From: Pseudoalteromonas phenolica
GTDB lineage: Bacteria > Pseudomonadota > Gammaproteobacteria > Enterobacterales > Alteromonadaceae
Length of the DNA stretch: 64,000 nucleotides
Direction: 5' to 3'
NCBI RefSeq assembly: GCF_005876835.1
Contig: NZ_PPSW01000006.1
Coordinates: forward strand, 62,001 to 126,000
Shown piece after piece: positions 44,992 to 54,480 of the stretch; position 1 is the stretch's first letter; the number at the start of each line of letters is the position of its first letter. Made by a program: the position numbers and the translations under genes. The notes beneath the pieces are model-generated. The model was given only the letters and a program-made list of their open reading frames with translations. It searched no databases and was not told the origin of the DNA.

Positions 44992-46233
44992 CTAGAATCT
45001 GTCTATTCTGTAGGGGGTTAAATCTATGCTAGTTTTTTCACCTAAGCAAAGTTGTGAGACAATTTGTGCTGTAATTGCCGCTTGGGTCAGACCTAAATGT
45101 TGATGGCCAAAAGCAAATACAATATTTTTATTATTGGGTGCTGTATTTAATACAGGCAATGAATCAGGAAGAGAAGGGCGATGACCCATCCACGTGGTTT
45201 TAACGGTGTGTTTTTCTATACCATTAACAAGTGCTTTAGCGTGATCTAAAAGCATGGTTGCTCTTGTCATGTTTTCAGTTGCCTCAAGTCCTGCAATCTC
45301 TACTGTCCCTGCTAGTCTCAGCCCTTGCTTCATAGGAGTAATAATGAATTGTCTATCTGCTGAAGCAACTGGGCGTTTTAAACTAGTCGAATTATCAATC
45401 ATGGCATGGTAACCACGCTCTGTATCTATTGGCACTTTAAAACCAAGCTGTTTTGCTAAAGGTTTGCTCCAAGCACCGGTCGCAACTACGACTTTTGCAA
45501 ACTGGTGTTTAGCCCCTGATGCGAGCTCGAGCATCACTCCATTATTATTTGGAATTATTCGTGTCACTTTATCATTTTTAAATACTAAGCCTAGAGCCTT
45601 TGACATTTTATATATGGCTTGGCATAAGTCATATGGGTCAACGCTGTGGCCAACCTCGGTAAAATATAACGCTTGCTTAATGTTTTTACTTAGACCTGGC
45701 TCTAGTTCAAAAACCTCATCACCTTTTAAATGTCTAACCGCAACATCGTTTGCTCGGAATGATTCAGCCATAGCCGCCGCCAGTTTAAAATCTTCGTGTT
45801 CGAAGCTAAGTAAGCTGCCGTCGACATGTATCAATTTTTTGAAATTATCTTCACCCAATAAAGTTTTATAGGCAGGTAATGAGGCTTCGTTTAATTGCCT
45901 TAGCGCCTTGGTATGAGCAATAAATTTCGACTTCGACATATTCATTAAGAAGCGAGTGAACCAAGGTAAGGCTTTAAATAGATATAACCAATCTATTCTT
46001 AAAGCCCCTTTTGGGTTTAACAACATACTTGGGAGTTTTGGTAACAAACTCGCTTGTGCTAGCGGAAAAACTTGCTCAGTAGCAAAGTGACCGGCGTTAC
46101 CTTTCGAACATTTTTCTGCAATACCGTGTTCATCAAATAATGTGACTGAAAAGCCAGCATCAGTCAGACTTTTCGCATTGCAAAGCCCAATGATCCCAGC
46201 GCCGATAACAGCAATATGTTGCTTTTCTTGCAT
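44992..46233 (-). CDS. FAD-dependent D-amino acid (D-hydroxyproline) dehydrogenase, DadA-like
   Basis: 413 residues of the DAO/DadA family. The FAD site HIAVIGAGIIGLCNAKSLTDAGFSVTLFDE is at residues 5-34, and KVVVATGAWSKPLAKQLGFKVPIDTERGYH and the C-terminal FAFGHQHLGLTQAAI are typical of DadA. In hydroxyproline breakdown, epimerase first makes cis-4-hydroxy-D-proline, which a membrane-associated FAD enzyme oxidises to pyrroline-4-hydroxy-2-carboxylate. The gene is divergent from that epimerase, which favours this substrate over D-alanine. It is the first gene of the minus unit with the M24 peptidase, and is apparently controlled from the intergenic ATTGTATACAAT site. Confidence 0.88.
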   Translation of the reverse strand: MQEKQHIAVIGAGIIGLCNAKSLTDAGFSVTLFDEHGIAEKCSKGNAGHFATEQVFPLAQASLLPKLPSMLLNPKGALRIDWLYLFKALPWFTRFLMNMSKSKFIAHTKALRQLNEASLPAYKTLLGEDNFKKLIHVDGSLLSFEHEDFKLAAAMAESFRANDVAVRHLKGDEVFELEPGLSKNIKQALYFTEVGHSVDPYDLCQAIYKMSKALGLVFKNDKVTRIIPNNNGVMLELASGAKHQFAKVVVATGAWSKPLAKQLGFKVPIDTERGYHAMIDNSTSLKRPVASADRQFIITPMKQGLRLAGTVEIAGLEATENMTRATMLLDHAKALVNGIEKHTVKTTWMGHRPSLPDSLPVLNTAPNNKNIVFAFGHQHLGLTQAAITAQIVSQLCLGEKTSIDLTPYRIDRF

Positions 46234-46423
46234 TGATTGTCTCCAAAATACCTTGAAAACCTAATTTCAAGATATTGCATGTCTCAATTTTATAGTTTGC
46301 ATAGAAAACTTTGTTCGTCTTCAAACTGTAAGATTTCTTATTAGTTTCATATGCTTAATCTTTTAATTGTCAATATGTATTTAAAACGATAAAAACTTTT
46401 AAAGAAAAATACATAGCAGAATA

Positions 46424-46452
46424 TTGAACATTGTATACAATATGCGTAGGAT
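46424..46452 (+). promoter_or_regulatory. Operator ATTGTATACAAT within a candidate promoter
   Basis: ATTGTATACAAT (46430-46441) is a perfect 12-bp palindrome. It fits the TTGT-N2-ACAA form common for FadR-type GntR repressors. TTGAAC (46424-46429) and TAGGAT (46447-46452), 17 bp apart, could be the -35 and -10 of the epimerase promoter, with the operator filling the spacer. An identical site lies at 54421-54432. The regulator gene is not in the window. Confidence 0.7.
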
Positions 46453-46482
46453 GTAAACCATAAAAGGTAAAGAGGAAAGACA

Positions 46483-46608
46483 ATGAACATTAATTGCCAA
46501 GTTCTGTATTCAGTAGTTGCTCCGCAATTAAATGATATTTTCACTAATCAATTCCAAAATGCTATGAACACGAATACGGTTCTTAGCTTAGTCAAGCAGG
46601 GTTATTAA
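46483..46608 (+). CDS. 41-codon leader ORF ahead of hydroxyproline epimerase
   Basis: An ATG with a strong ribosome site (AGAGGAAA, 7 nt upstream) opens a frame of 41 codons. It ends in TAA one base before the epimerase ATG (TAATATG). The peptide begins MNINCQVLYSVVAPQLNDIF and ends TVLSLVKQGY. It has no signal peptide and no family I recognise. The position and spacing suggest a translated leader that couples to the epimerase start, whose own site AGGG lies inside the ORF. It might alternatively be a small functional protein. It has no run of prolines, so a classical Pro/Hyp attenuation peptide is not evident. Confidence 0.55.
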   Translation: MNINCQVLYSVVAPQLNDIFTNQFQNAMNTNTVLSLVKQGY

Positions 46609-46609
46609 T

Positions 46610-47611
46610 ATGCGTAAAGGGACATTTGCTTGTATCGATGGCCATACTTGTGGCAACCCTGTACGCTTAATCACCAGTGGTCACCCATATCTTAAGGGTG
46701 AAACGATGAGCGAAAAACGTCAGCACTTTCTTGCCGAGTTTGATTGGATCCGTCAATCACTGATGTTTGAGCCGCGCGGGCACGATATGATGTCAGGTTC
46801 ATTTATTTATCCACCGACAACAGATGATGGCGATGCAGCTATTTTATTTGTTGAAACCTCTGGCTGTTTACCTATGTGTGGTCACGGCACCATAGGCACT
46901 GTGACATTTGCACTTGAAAATGCACAAATGCATCCAAAAGTACCTGGTAAATTAAAACTTGATACGCCAGCAGGGCGTGTAAATGCAGAATACTCAATGA
47001 TTGATGGCAAAGTTGAATGGGTAAAAATATTCAATGTGCCAGCTTTCTTAGCCTATGAAAGTATTGAAGTTGAAGTGCCAGAGCTTGGCAAGTTAACGGT
47101 TGATATCTCTTATGGTGGTAACTACTACATTATTGTTGAGCCACAGGAAAACTTCCCGGGTATTGAAAATTGGTCTGCCGCAGAAATTCTTAAATATAGT
47201 CCGCTTGTTCGCACAGCAATCAATGAGTTGCTTGAGTGCGTGCACCCTGAAGATCCAACCGTAAAAGGTGCGTCGCATCTTCTTTGGACTGGCAAACCAA
47301 AACATGCAGAATCAAGCGCAGCCAATGCGGTTTTCTATGGTGATAAAGCCATCGACAGATCGCCTTGCGGCACCGGCACCAGCGCGAGAATGGCGCAGCT
47401 ATTTGCCAAAGGTAAATTACAGCCAGGTGTAGATTTTGTACACGAAAGTTACATCGGCAGCCAGTTCGTAGGTTGCATCGAAGGTGTTACGGAAGTAGCA
47501 GGTAAAACAGCAATTCTACCAAGTATCAAAGGATGGTCGAAAGTAACGGGCACTAGCAACATTAGCGTGGATGACAGTGACCCGTATGCTTTTGGCTTCC
47601 AAGTTGTATAA
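46610..47611 (+). CDS. 4-hydroxyproline epimerase (proline racemase family)
   Basis: 333 residues. It interconverts trans-4-hydroxy-L-proline and cis-4-hydroxy-D-proline. Both catalytic cysteines are present: Cys90 in LPMCGHGTIG and Cys253 in RSPCGTGTSARM. This argues against trans-3-hydroxyproline dehydratase, in which the second Cys is replaced. The start MRKGTFACIDGHTCGNPVRL, with HTxGxP, matches epimerases rather than true proline racemase. It is first in the plus-strand unit after the leader ORF and is followed by a semialdehyde dehydrogenase. A deaminase for the intermediate is missing nearby. Confidence 0.92.
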   Translation: MRKGTFACIDGHTCGNPVRLITSGHPYLKGETMSEKRQHFLAEFDWIRQSLMFEPRGHDMMSGSFIYPPTTDDGDAAILFVETSGCLPMCGHGTIGTVTFALENAQMHPKVPGKLKLDTPAGRVNAEYSMIDGKVEWVKIFNVPAFLAYESIEVEVPELGKLTVDISYGGNYYIIVEPQENFPGIENWSAAEILKYSPLVRTAINELLECVHPEDPTVKGASHLLWTGKPKHAESSAANAVFYGDKAIDRSPCGTGTSARMAQLFAKGKLQPGVDFVHESYIGSQFVGCIEGVTEVAGKTAILPSIKGWSKVTGTSNISVDDSDPYAFGFQVV

Positions 47612-47628
47612 CAAATTTAAACTAGACT

Positions 47629-47656
47629 AAAACCAGCAATTAGTAGCTGGTTTTTT
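47629..47656 (+). terminator. Hairpin with T-run between epimerase and aldehyde dehydrogenase
   Basis: AAAACCAGC, an 8-nt loop and GCTGGTTTT make a 9-bp stem with six T at its end. It lies 18 nt after the epimerase stop and only 16 nt before the next start, so it is probably a partial terminator lowering the downstream gene. Confidence 0.75.
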
Positions 47657-47672
47657 CATTGAGGAGAAAAAG

Positions 47673-49175
47673 ATGGAAATTAGCGGTGCAAGTTTTATCG
47701 CAGGTGAATGGTTAAAGGATGCGGACGCATCAGTATTTCATGCCTTTTCACCAAAGCGCCATGAGCCAATCGATACTCAGTTTTTCGAAGCAAGCCAAGA
47801 CATGCTTGCAACAGCGATCAATGAAGCTGAAAAAGCATTTAAAGTTTATAGAAAGACTTCTCTTATTGAGCGTGCAACATTCTTGCATGCTATTGCAGAT
47901 GAAATAGAAGCCCTTGGTGATAAATTATTAGAAGTAACGCACGAAGAGACAAACCTACCGTTTGCCCGTTTACAAGGCGAGCGCGGACGCACTATGAATC
48001 AGTTACGTGCTTTTGCTCAAGGTTTAGAGCTAAGCCAAAACGGCATTGTGAACCTAAGTGTATTAGACGAAGCAGACCCCGCACGCGCACCTCTTGCTAA
48101 GCCTCGTACCCAACTTGATTTTATTCCTGTTGGTGTGGTTGCTGTTTTTGGTGCCTCAAACTTCCCTTATGCGTTCTCGACGCTTGGTGGTGATACGGCA
48201 TCGGCGCTTGCTGCAGGTTGCCCTGTTGTAATGAAGAGCCATACTGCGCACCCAGCAACCAGCGAGTTAATGACCCGAGCGATTGAAAAAGCGATTGAAA
48301 AGTGTGATATGCCAAAAGGTGTATTTTCAATGATCCAAGCTAAGAAATACGATATGGCACATGCGCTTGTTGCTGCCGAGCCAGTTAAAGCAGTTGGTTT
48401 CACGGGCTCAATGTCTGTCGCGAGTAAATTAATCGAGACGATTAATACACGTAAAGAAACTATTCCATTCTATGGCGAGTTAGGCAGTATTAATCCACAG
48501 TTTGTGTTACCAGAAATGGCAGAACAAAATGGCGAAGAGCTTGGTGCAAACTTATGTAATTCAATGTTGATGGGCAATGGCCAATTTTGTACTAGCCCAG
48601 GTCTTTGGTTAGTACCAAACAGCTCAGTTGCATTAGTAGAAAGCGTTAAGAAAACTGTGGCTGCAAGCAGTTCAGATACTTTATTATCCCCAAATATTCT
48701 GAATAGCTTCAAACAAGCCATGGTCGAGCGCTCAGATATCGAGGGTGTAGAGCTTTTGGCTGCGGCAGAATTATCTGAAGCGTTTCATGCAAATGCCCAT
48801 ATTTTTAAAACGGATATCGACACCTACTTGAATACGCCAGCATTACATGAAGAGGTATTTGGTCCTGCTGCTATGTTAGTGACCTTCGACTCTTTGGCTC
48901 AGCTAGAAACTTTAATAGATGGTCTAGAAGGTCAGTTAACAGCCTCAATTCATGGTACGGGCAGTGATTTGGCGTCTGCGTCTGATCTAAGTGAAGATCT
49001 ACAATACAAAGTAGGGCGTTTAATAGAGAATCAAATGCCTACGGGCGTTGAAGTTTGTGCATCAATGAACCATGGTGGACCATTCCCATCTTCAACAGAT
49101 GTACGTTCAACCTCTGTTGGCTTGAATGCGATTCAACGTTTTTTACGTCCAATATGTCGTCAAAGTGCGATCTAA
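47673..49175 (+). CDS. Aldehyde dehydrogenase, 2-oxoglutarate semialdehyde type
   Basis: 500 residues of the NAD(P)-aldehyde dehydrogenase superfamily. Visible are the cofactor region PVGVVAVFGASNFPYAFS and VMKSHTAHPATSEL, the catalytic Glu region FYGELGSINPQFV, and the catalytic Cys in GNGQFCTSPGLWLVP. The GQFCTxPG form and the sequence GSINP are typical of the 2-oxoglutarate semialdehyde dehydrogenase branch that ends hydroxyproline, arabinose and glucarate pathways by forming 2-oxoglutarate. Its location after the epimerase supports the hydroxyproline role. GAGGAG lies 8 nt before the ATG. Confidence 0.9.
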   Translation: MEISGASFIAGEWLKDADASVFHAFSPKRHEPIDTQFFEASQDMLATAINEAEKAFKVYRKTSLIERATFLHAIADEIEALGDKLLEVTHEETNLPFARLQGERGRTMNQLRAFAQGLELSQNGIVNLSVLDEADPARAPLAKPRTQLDFIPVGVVAVFGASNFPYAFSTLGGDTASALAAGCPVVMKSHTAHPATSELMTRAIEKAIEKCDMPKGVFSMIQAKKYDMAHALVAAEPVKAVGFTGSMSVASKLIETINTRKETIPFYGELGSINPQFVLPEMAEQNGEELGANLCNSMLMGNGQFCTSPGLWLVPNSSVALVESVKKTVAASSSDTLLSPNILNSFKQAMVERSDIEGVELLAAAELSEAFHANAHIFKTDIDTYLNTPALHEEVFGPAAMLVTFDSLAQLETLIDGLEGQLTASIHGTGSDLASASDLSEDLQYKVGRLIENQMPTGVEVCASMNHGGPFPSSTDVRSTSVGLNAIQRFLRPICRQSAI

Positions 49176-49221
49176 TCTAAGTATTGAATTGCTTTATTCG
49201 CATATTTAATGCAAAAAAAGA

Positions 49222-49244
49222 CCCAGAGTACAGGTTACTCTGGG
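49222..49244. terminator. Terminator hairpin between convergent genes
   Basis: CCCAGAGTA, loop CAGGT and TACTCTGGG pair over 9 bp. On the minus strand a TCTTTTTTT tail follows, so it best serves rsmF (about 190 nt downstream of its stop); it also blocks plus-strand read-through from the dehydrogenase. Confidence 0.8.
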
Positions 49245-49436
49245 CTTAGGGGACGGCTCATTTGAGCCAATGCGTTAACTTAAAACACCTTTCTAACAAT
49301 CAGGGAGAAGTAAGAAAGTAATTTAATTGTAGTTAACTCTTAACAAAAACTACAAATAAACAACACAAAATAAACTCTATAACTATCAGTGGTATATATC
49401 CTTATAAGAATTTAGTCTAAAAACTTAATTCGACTG

Positions 49437-50909
49437 TTAGCGCGACCATTCAATAACTCTATTATTCATAACCAAATCTCTAGGTAATGAGTTTTTAATT
49501 TTATTTTTCTGCCATTTCCCCAAGCCTATTGGTGCGCCACAAAGGGTTAAAATTACCTCTCCACTGTGATTAGAGACTGTTTCAAGTCGAATATCTTTGC
49601 CTTGATAATAATCTGCAGCTTGTGATTGGGTAAGCGCATAGGTGTTATTTTTTGCATGTTTCCCAAGTGCTGTTGCAAATTCATGTTCAAGCCGTACGCC
49701 ATTTTTATGGGTTGTGCCTAACTTGATCCCGATACGAGAATATTTGATCTTGTTTTCTATGTCAGAGAATTGTTCAGGAAAAAGCCAGAGCTCCTTGTCT
49801 CGAACTGTCAGCTCCCCCGGTAGTGATTTAATACCAAATTGCTTTTTTATTGCTGACATGAAGGTTTGTGCTAACTTTTTATCAGCCGATGAGAATGGGA
49901 AAGCGCCTTTTTTGGTCTTTAAATTCGGGTTTTCAACCGAGTTTAATTTTTTGAATTTAGCGATGAAAAAGCCTTCACTGTCAAAAATCTGCGGCCATAC
50001 ATGCAAATAGCCTTCTGAAGTACAGGCTTTGTCTGCGTTTTCAAAAAGTGTATTTAATGGCTCGATTTCAACATAGTCGCCAAATTGCTCAAGCAGATAC
50101 AGGCAAACAGCTTGGTTTTCAACAGGCGTGAGTGTACAGGTTGAGTAAATTAAAGAGCCACCGGGTTTCAGAGCAAAGAATGCGCTCTTGATAAGTTGTT
50201 TTTGTACATTGGCAATATCAATATTTGACTCAACAGACCAATTTTTTAAAGCATCAGCGTCTTTTCTGACTGTGCCTTCACCAGAACAAGGCGCATCAAG
50301 CTGAATGTTATCGAAACACTCAAACATATAATCGCCAAAGACAGCACCGTCAAAATGAGACAGAGCACAGTTATGCACGCCCATACGCTTCATATTGGCT
50401 GCAAGTACTTTTAGTCGTGAAGATGAAAGCTCGTTTGCAACCAGAATTCCTTTGTTATTCATCATTGCGGCTATTTGCGATGTTTTTGACCCGGGGGCAG
50501 CAGCCATATCTAGGACTATGTCGTCTTGTTTTAAACTTGATTCAAGAGCCATAGGTGGCAACATTGAGCTGGCCTCTTGAACATAAATACCACCACTCAA
50601 ATGAATATCCGTACTGCCCAGAGGAAGTGCCTCTTCCTCTTCAGCACTTCGCTCAAGCCAAAAACCTGTGTCACACCAAGGTACAGCTTCAATTATCCAA
50701 TTATTCGCTGAGCAATACTGCTTAAATTCAGTGACTGTCATCTTCAATGTATTCACTCTGACTGAGCGTCTAAGCGGTTTTTGACAATACTCAATGAAAG
50801 ATTCAATACTTAAGCTGTTAGGCAAATAGGTTTTTACATCGTCGATGAAATTCTGTGGAATGTGGGTAGATTTATTCAATGTATTCTCTAGCAAATTTGC
50901 TTTTGACAT
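49437..50909 (-). CDS. rsmF: 16S rRNA m5C1407 methyltransferase RsmF
   Basis: 490 residues from ATG 50909 ([10 protein letters not shown]); an in-frame TTG at 50942 would add 11 residues (E. coli RsmF has 479). It is a NOL1/NOP2/Sun-type enzyme using SAM to methylate C1407 of 16S rRNA. The segment [17 protein letters not shown] is the family hallmark. The SAM site is [19 protein letters not shown], and the two cysteines are in [15 protein letters not shown] and [12 protein letters not shown]. The C-terminal PUA-like region (about 410-490) is present. It stands alone on the minus strand between the hydroxyproline genes and the DUF1800 pair. Confidence 0.94.
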   Translation of the reverse strand: MSKANLLENTLNKSTHIPQNFIDDVKTYLPNSLSIESFIEYCQKPLRRSVRVNTLKMTVTEFKQYCSANNWIIEAVPWCDTGFWLERSAEEEEALPLGSTDIHLSGGIYVQEASSMLPPMALESSLKQDDIVLDMAAAPGSKTSQIAAMMNNKGILVANELSSSRLKVLAANMKRMGVHNCALSHFDGAVFGDYMFECFDNIQLDAPCSGEGTVRKDADALKNWSVESNIDIANVQKQLIKSAFFALKPGGSLIYSTCTLTPVENQAVCLYLLEQFGDYVEIEPLNTLFENADKACTSEGYLHVWPQIFDSEGFFIAKFKKLNSVENPNLKTKKGAFPFSSADKKLAQTFMSAIKKQFGIKSLPGELTVRDKELWLFPEQFSDIENKIKYSRIGIKLGTTHKNGVRLEHEFATALGKHAKNNTYALTQSQAADYYQGKDIRLETVSNHSGEVILTLCGAPIGLGKWQKNKIKNSLPRDLVMNNRVIEWSR

Positions 50910-51051
50910 GATTTTATCATTTAAAGGATAAATTTCTTTCAAATAAAAAAGATGTTTAGTGTAAAAATCTAAATTTACTCAAATATTCGTATTTCAACAT
51001 TTTCTAGTTAGTACTAAAGTTTATTAATTGTTCGAATCGGAATAATTACAC

Positions 51052-53067
51052 ATGTTCGCTAGGTACGTTTATATAATATTGATAGCCTCCTTGATAACAG
51101 GGTGTGGCGGAGGAACTGAGGCAGAAGAACAAGTTCCTGAACCTATAATATCTGATTCTGATAATGGAGGTGGCTCAGGTTCTGATGGGGATGGAGAGGG
51201 TTCCGGTGACGACTCTGGTGGTTCGAACAATGATTCAGGCAATGACAGCAGCGATGAAGTCAAAGCACCTGTTATTGCCATAAAATTAGATTCAAATACA
51301 TTCAAACAAGGTGAAATAGTTAAAGTTAACGTCGAGGTATCAGAGCAAGGCACACAACAAGTTAGCTTTGTATGGGAACAATTATCAGGACCTGAAATCG
51401 CACTGACAACGACTGATTCGTTAGAGTTTACTGCTTCTAACAATTCCACAGCTCTAGATGAAAAGTATCATTTCTTAGTGACAGTGACCAATTCAGCTGG
51501 TCTTTCCACACAACAAGAAGTTAGATTTTCAGTATTGAAGAATATGAATGATGCACAAGCTTCAAGACTTCTCCATCAAGCAAGCCTTGGACCAACTTAC
51601 AATGAAATTCTGGCAGTTGCAGGTAAAAGTTACGAACAATGGCTTGATGAGCAGTTTAACCTCCCGATTACGTATCACAGTCCACTCATTGAGAGTTTCC
51701 CAGACCGAGATGAGCCAAATCAAATTAACCGTATTGATGCTTGGTGGAAAGCAAGTTTGAACGCAGAAGATCAGCTAAGACAGCGTGTTGCTTTTGCCCT
51801 GAGTGAAATCTTTGTTGTATCAGATCTAAATACATCACTCAGTGGTGAGCCAGAAGGCATGGCTGCTTATTATGACATTTTACTTCAACACGCTTTCGGA
51901 AATTATAGAGACTTATTAGAGCAGGTCACCTTATCACCAGTAATGGGCGTATACCTAAGCCATCTAGGAAATGAAAAAGCGGATCCTGAGCGGAATATTC
52001 GCCCTGATGAGAATTATGCACGTGAAGTTATGCAGTTGTTCACTATAGGTCTTAACGAACTAAATTTAAATGGTACGAATAAGCAAGATGAGAATGGCGA
52101 AATCATACCAACATACGGTCAAACTGAAATTGAAGGGTTTGCAAAAGTGTTTACTGGTTGGACATTTGCGTATAGCGCAAGATGGAGCCGACCAAGTCGA
52201 AACTATACTTTGCCAATGCAAGCTTTTGAAGACTATCACTCAAGTGCTGAAAAAACATTACTAAATGGTGAGGTTATTCCAGCAAATACGAGCGCGGAAC
52301 AAAGCCTAGAAATTGCGTTAGATAATTTGTTTAATCACGATAATGTCGCACCATTTATCTCAAAGCAACTAATACAAAGACTGATCACTTCAAACCCAAG
52401 TCCTGGCTACGTTGAGCGAGTCGCTATGGTATTCAATGATAATGGTGAAGGAATAAGGGGAGATTTAGCAGCCACAGTGAAAGCGATTTATTTAGATAAT
52501 GAAGCAAGAGGTCTAGGAACTCCACTCGCGTACTTTGGAAAAATAAAGGAACCTTTACTTAAAACCGTTCAGTTCTGGCGTGTTTTTAACGCTAAGACCC
52601 TTAACAACCGTTATTACACTTGGAATTTGCCTTCGACTTATGGTCAAGGCCCTTTGCAATCACCATCGGTATTCAATTTTTTTAGACCAGATTATCAACC
52701 AGGCGAATTAGCCGATACTGAACTTGTTGCCCCCGAACTGCAAATCGCGAATGACGCAGCATTAGTTGGTATTATTAACACGCACTATGCAGATCTCGTT
52801 TGGCGTGTGGCTGAGCGTCATAATGAGTTAAATGAAAACAGTCTTTATTTATATATGCAAGAAGACCACGACTTAATCAATATGAATGGGCTGAGTGCAG
52901 TCTTAGATAAGTACGATTTGCTGTTTTTCGCCGGTAATATGTCACAAGAAATGAGACAAGCGTTAATTGATATGGATGAGTTTTTTGCAAGCCGCGACAG
53001 CTATCAACGTATTTCGAATATTGTTTATTTAATTTCAATTTCACCTGAATTTACCTTGCAGCAGTAG
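51052..53067 (+). CDS. DUF1800 family lipoprotein
   Basis: 671 residues. The N-terminus is a lipoprotein signal with lipobox LITGC, lipidated Cys18, and no Asp at +2, so outer-membrane or surface placement is likely. Residues 21-72 are a flexible Gly/Ser/Asp/Glu linker. Next comes an Ig/PKD-like domain (about 73-165, with FVWEQLSGPEIAL), then DUF1800 from about 170: ASRLLHQASLGPTYNEI, RQRVAFALSEIFVVS, NYAREVMQLFTIGLNEL and the C-terminal LQSPSVFNFFRPDYQPG. DUF1800 is almost always paired with DUF1501, as here (9-bp gap). Its biochemical role is unknown to me. Confidence 0.88.
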   Translation: MFARYVYIILIASLITGCGGGTEAEEQVPEPIISDSDNGGGSGSDGDGEGSGDDSGGSNNDSGNDSSDEVKAPVIAIKLDSNTFKQGEIVKVNVEVSEQGTQQVSFVWEQLSGPEIALTTTDSLEFTASNNSTALDEKYHFLVTVTNSAGLSTQQEVRFSVLKNMNDAQASRLLHQASLGPTYNEILAVAGKSYEQWLDEQFNLPITYHSPLIESFPDRDEPNQINRIDAWWKASLNAEDQLRQRVAFALSEIFVVSDLNTSLSGEPEGMAAYYDILLQHAFGNYRDLLEQVTLSPVMGVYLSHLGNEKADPERNIRPDENYAREVMQLFTIGLNELNLNGTNKQDENGEIIPTYGQTEIEGFAKVFTGWTFAYSARWSRPSRNYTLPMQAFEDYHSSAEKTLLNGEVIPANTSAEQSLEIALDNLFNHDNVAPFISKQLIQRLITSNPSPGYVERVAMVFNDNGEGIRGDLAATVKAIYLDNEARGLGTPLAYFGKIKEPLLKTVQFWRVFNAKTLNNRYYTWNLPSTYGQGPLQSPSVFNFFRPDYQPGELADTELVAPELQIANDAALVGIINTHYADLVWRVAERHNELNENSLYLYMQEDHDLINMNGLSAVLDKYDLLFFAGNMSQEMRQALIDMDEFFASRDSYQRISNIVYLISISPEFTLQQ

Positions 53068-53076
53068 GAGACAGAC

Positions 53077-54411
53077 ATGAATAGAAGAAAGTTTTTATCT
53101 TATTGTATGAAAGGTGGTGTATCGGTAGCCGCATTAACTCAATTGCAACTGCAGGCTTTTCAAGGATCTTTGTCTTACAACTTTGACGATCACAAAGCGC
53201 TTGTCTGTGTGTTTCTATTTGGTGGTAACGATTCACTAAATATGTTGGTACCGTTAGAGGGCGAACAGCGGACTTTATATGAAGCAAGTCGGCAAAACTT
53301 AGCGGTGACAGATGCACTCCAGCTATCTCCCGTTACTGAATTTGCTGGTGGAGTAGGTCTTCATCCTGCTATGGGCTCAATAAAAAATATTTTTGATAAT
53401 AAAAATTTAGCTTTTATATCCGGTGTAGGCAGCTTGATTGTGCCAACTAGCAAAGCAGACTATCAAAATGAAAGTGTGCCTCTTCCTAAGCATTTATTTT
53501 CTCATAACGACCAGCAAGCTACATGGATGCATGGAAGAGAAAAAGTATCGTTAAATAGCGGCTGGGGCGCAAGACTATTAGAGCGATTAGAGCAAGGTGG
53601 TTCATTCGTAAACAACATTTCATTATCGGGCACTAACCCTTGGCAGACCAGTGTTAATCTAACGCCATTTTCATTACACAGAAGTGGTGTCAGTAAAATA
53701 AATCCAATCAATGGCACTGGAAATCGTGCTTCGCATGTCAAAAGCTTAATGAATAGGGTACTTGCCCAGTCAACCCATCCACTAGCAAGTGCTTATGGTA
53801 TAAAAATGCAAAATGCCATCACTAATACCGAAGCAATGAACAGTGCCATTGAATCGAGCGTCGATCTAAGTAACTATTTTTCTGATAGCAGTTTGTCACA
53901 ACAGCTGCATACTGTGGCTAAATCAATATCAGTAAGAGAAACACTCAATGCAAAAAGGCAAATTTACTTTGTGAGTATGGGAGGCTTTGATACACATGAT
54001 AATCAGCTTACTACTCATCCTGCATTGTTAGGCGCTTTATCTCAGTCTTTGTCAGAGTTCAATACTGCGATGTCATCTCTTAATGCAAACGATGATGTCA
54101 CTTTATTTACGATGAGTGACTTTGGCCGCACTTTAACGTCGAATGGTGACGGTACTGATCATGGTTGGGCGGGAAATCAAATCATTATGGGCGGCGCGGT
54201 AAATGGCGGAGAAATTTATGGTTCACTGATGACGCAACACCTAGACGGCCCGAATGATACGCGAGGGGGGCGTTTGATCCCACAAGTTGCGAATGAGCAA
54301 TACTTTGCGTCTTTGGCGCAGTGGTTTGGTTTAGATAACACAGAGTTGGTTGATATCTTTCCAAACTTAACTAATTTTAACTCGCATACCTTGCCATTTA
54401 TGCGAAGTTAA
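53077..54411 (+). CDS. DUF1501 family protein with Tat-type signal
   Basis: 444 residues. The start MNRRKFLSYCMKGGVSVAALT has the twin-arginine pattern RRKFL, so export in a folded, perhaps metal-bound state is likely. The body has the DUF1501 hallmarks LVCVFLFGGNDSLNMLVPL, FISGVGSL, YFVSMGGFDTHDNQ and SDFGRTLTSNGDGTDHGWAGNQ, with His/Asp residues suited to a metal site as in the alkaline phosphatase/sulfatase fold. It shares a transcript with the DUF1800 lipoprotein (9-bp gap). Substrate unknown. It ends 9 bp before the operator of the next unit. Confidence 0.88.
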   Translation: MNRRKFLSYCMKGGVSVAALTQLQLQAFQGSLSYNFDDHKALVCVFLFGGNDSLNMLVPLEGEQRTLYEASRQNLAVTDALQLSPVTEFAGGVGLHPAMGSIKNIFDNKNLAFISGVGSLIVPTSKADYQNESVPLPKHLFSHNDQQATWMHGREKVSLNSGWGARLLERLEQGGSFVNNISLSGTNPWQTSVNLTPFSLHRSGVSKINPINGTGNRASHVKSLMNRVLAQSTHPLASAYGIKMQNAITNTEAMNSAIESSVDLSNYFSDSSLSQQLHTVAKSISVRETLNAKRQIYFVSMGGFDTHDNQLTTHPALLGALSQSLSEFNTAMSSLNANDDVTLFTMSDFGRTLTSNGDGTDHGWAGNQIIMGGAVNGGEIYGSLMTQHLDGPNDTRGGRLIPQVANEQYFASLAQWFGLDNTELVDIFPNLTNFNSHTLPFMRS

Positions 54412-54420
54412 CAAAAGAAT

Positions 54421-54432
54421 ATTGTATACAAT
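54421..54432. promoter_or_regulatory. Second copy of the ATTGTATACAAT operator
   Basis: This 12-bp perfect palindrome is identical to that at 46430-46441. It lies 48 bp before the ATG of the second M24 peptidase. The match over all 12 bases, both in front of Pro/Hyp-type genes, suggests binding by one regulator, probably GntR family. Confidence 0.7.
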
Positions 54433-54480
54433 TGTTGTTTGAGTTATGTTATTGCCATTATTGGTGGTGGTTTAACTCAA

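Noticed and set aside
47604..47614. TTGTATAACAA, similar to the ATTGTATACAAT operator
   Set aside because: The spacing is one base longer and it is formed by the last codons and stop of the epimerase gene.
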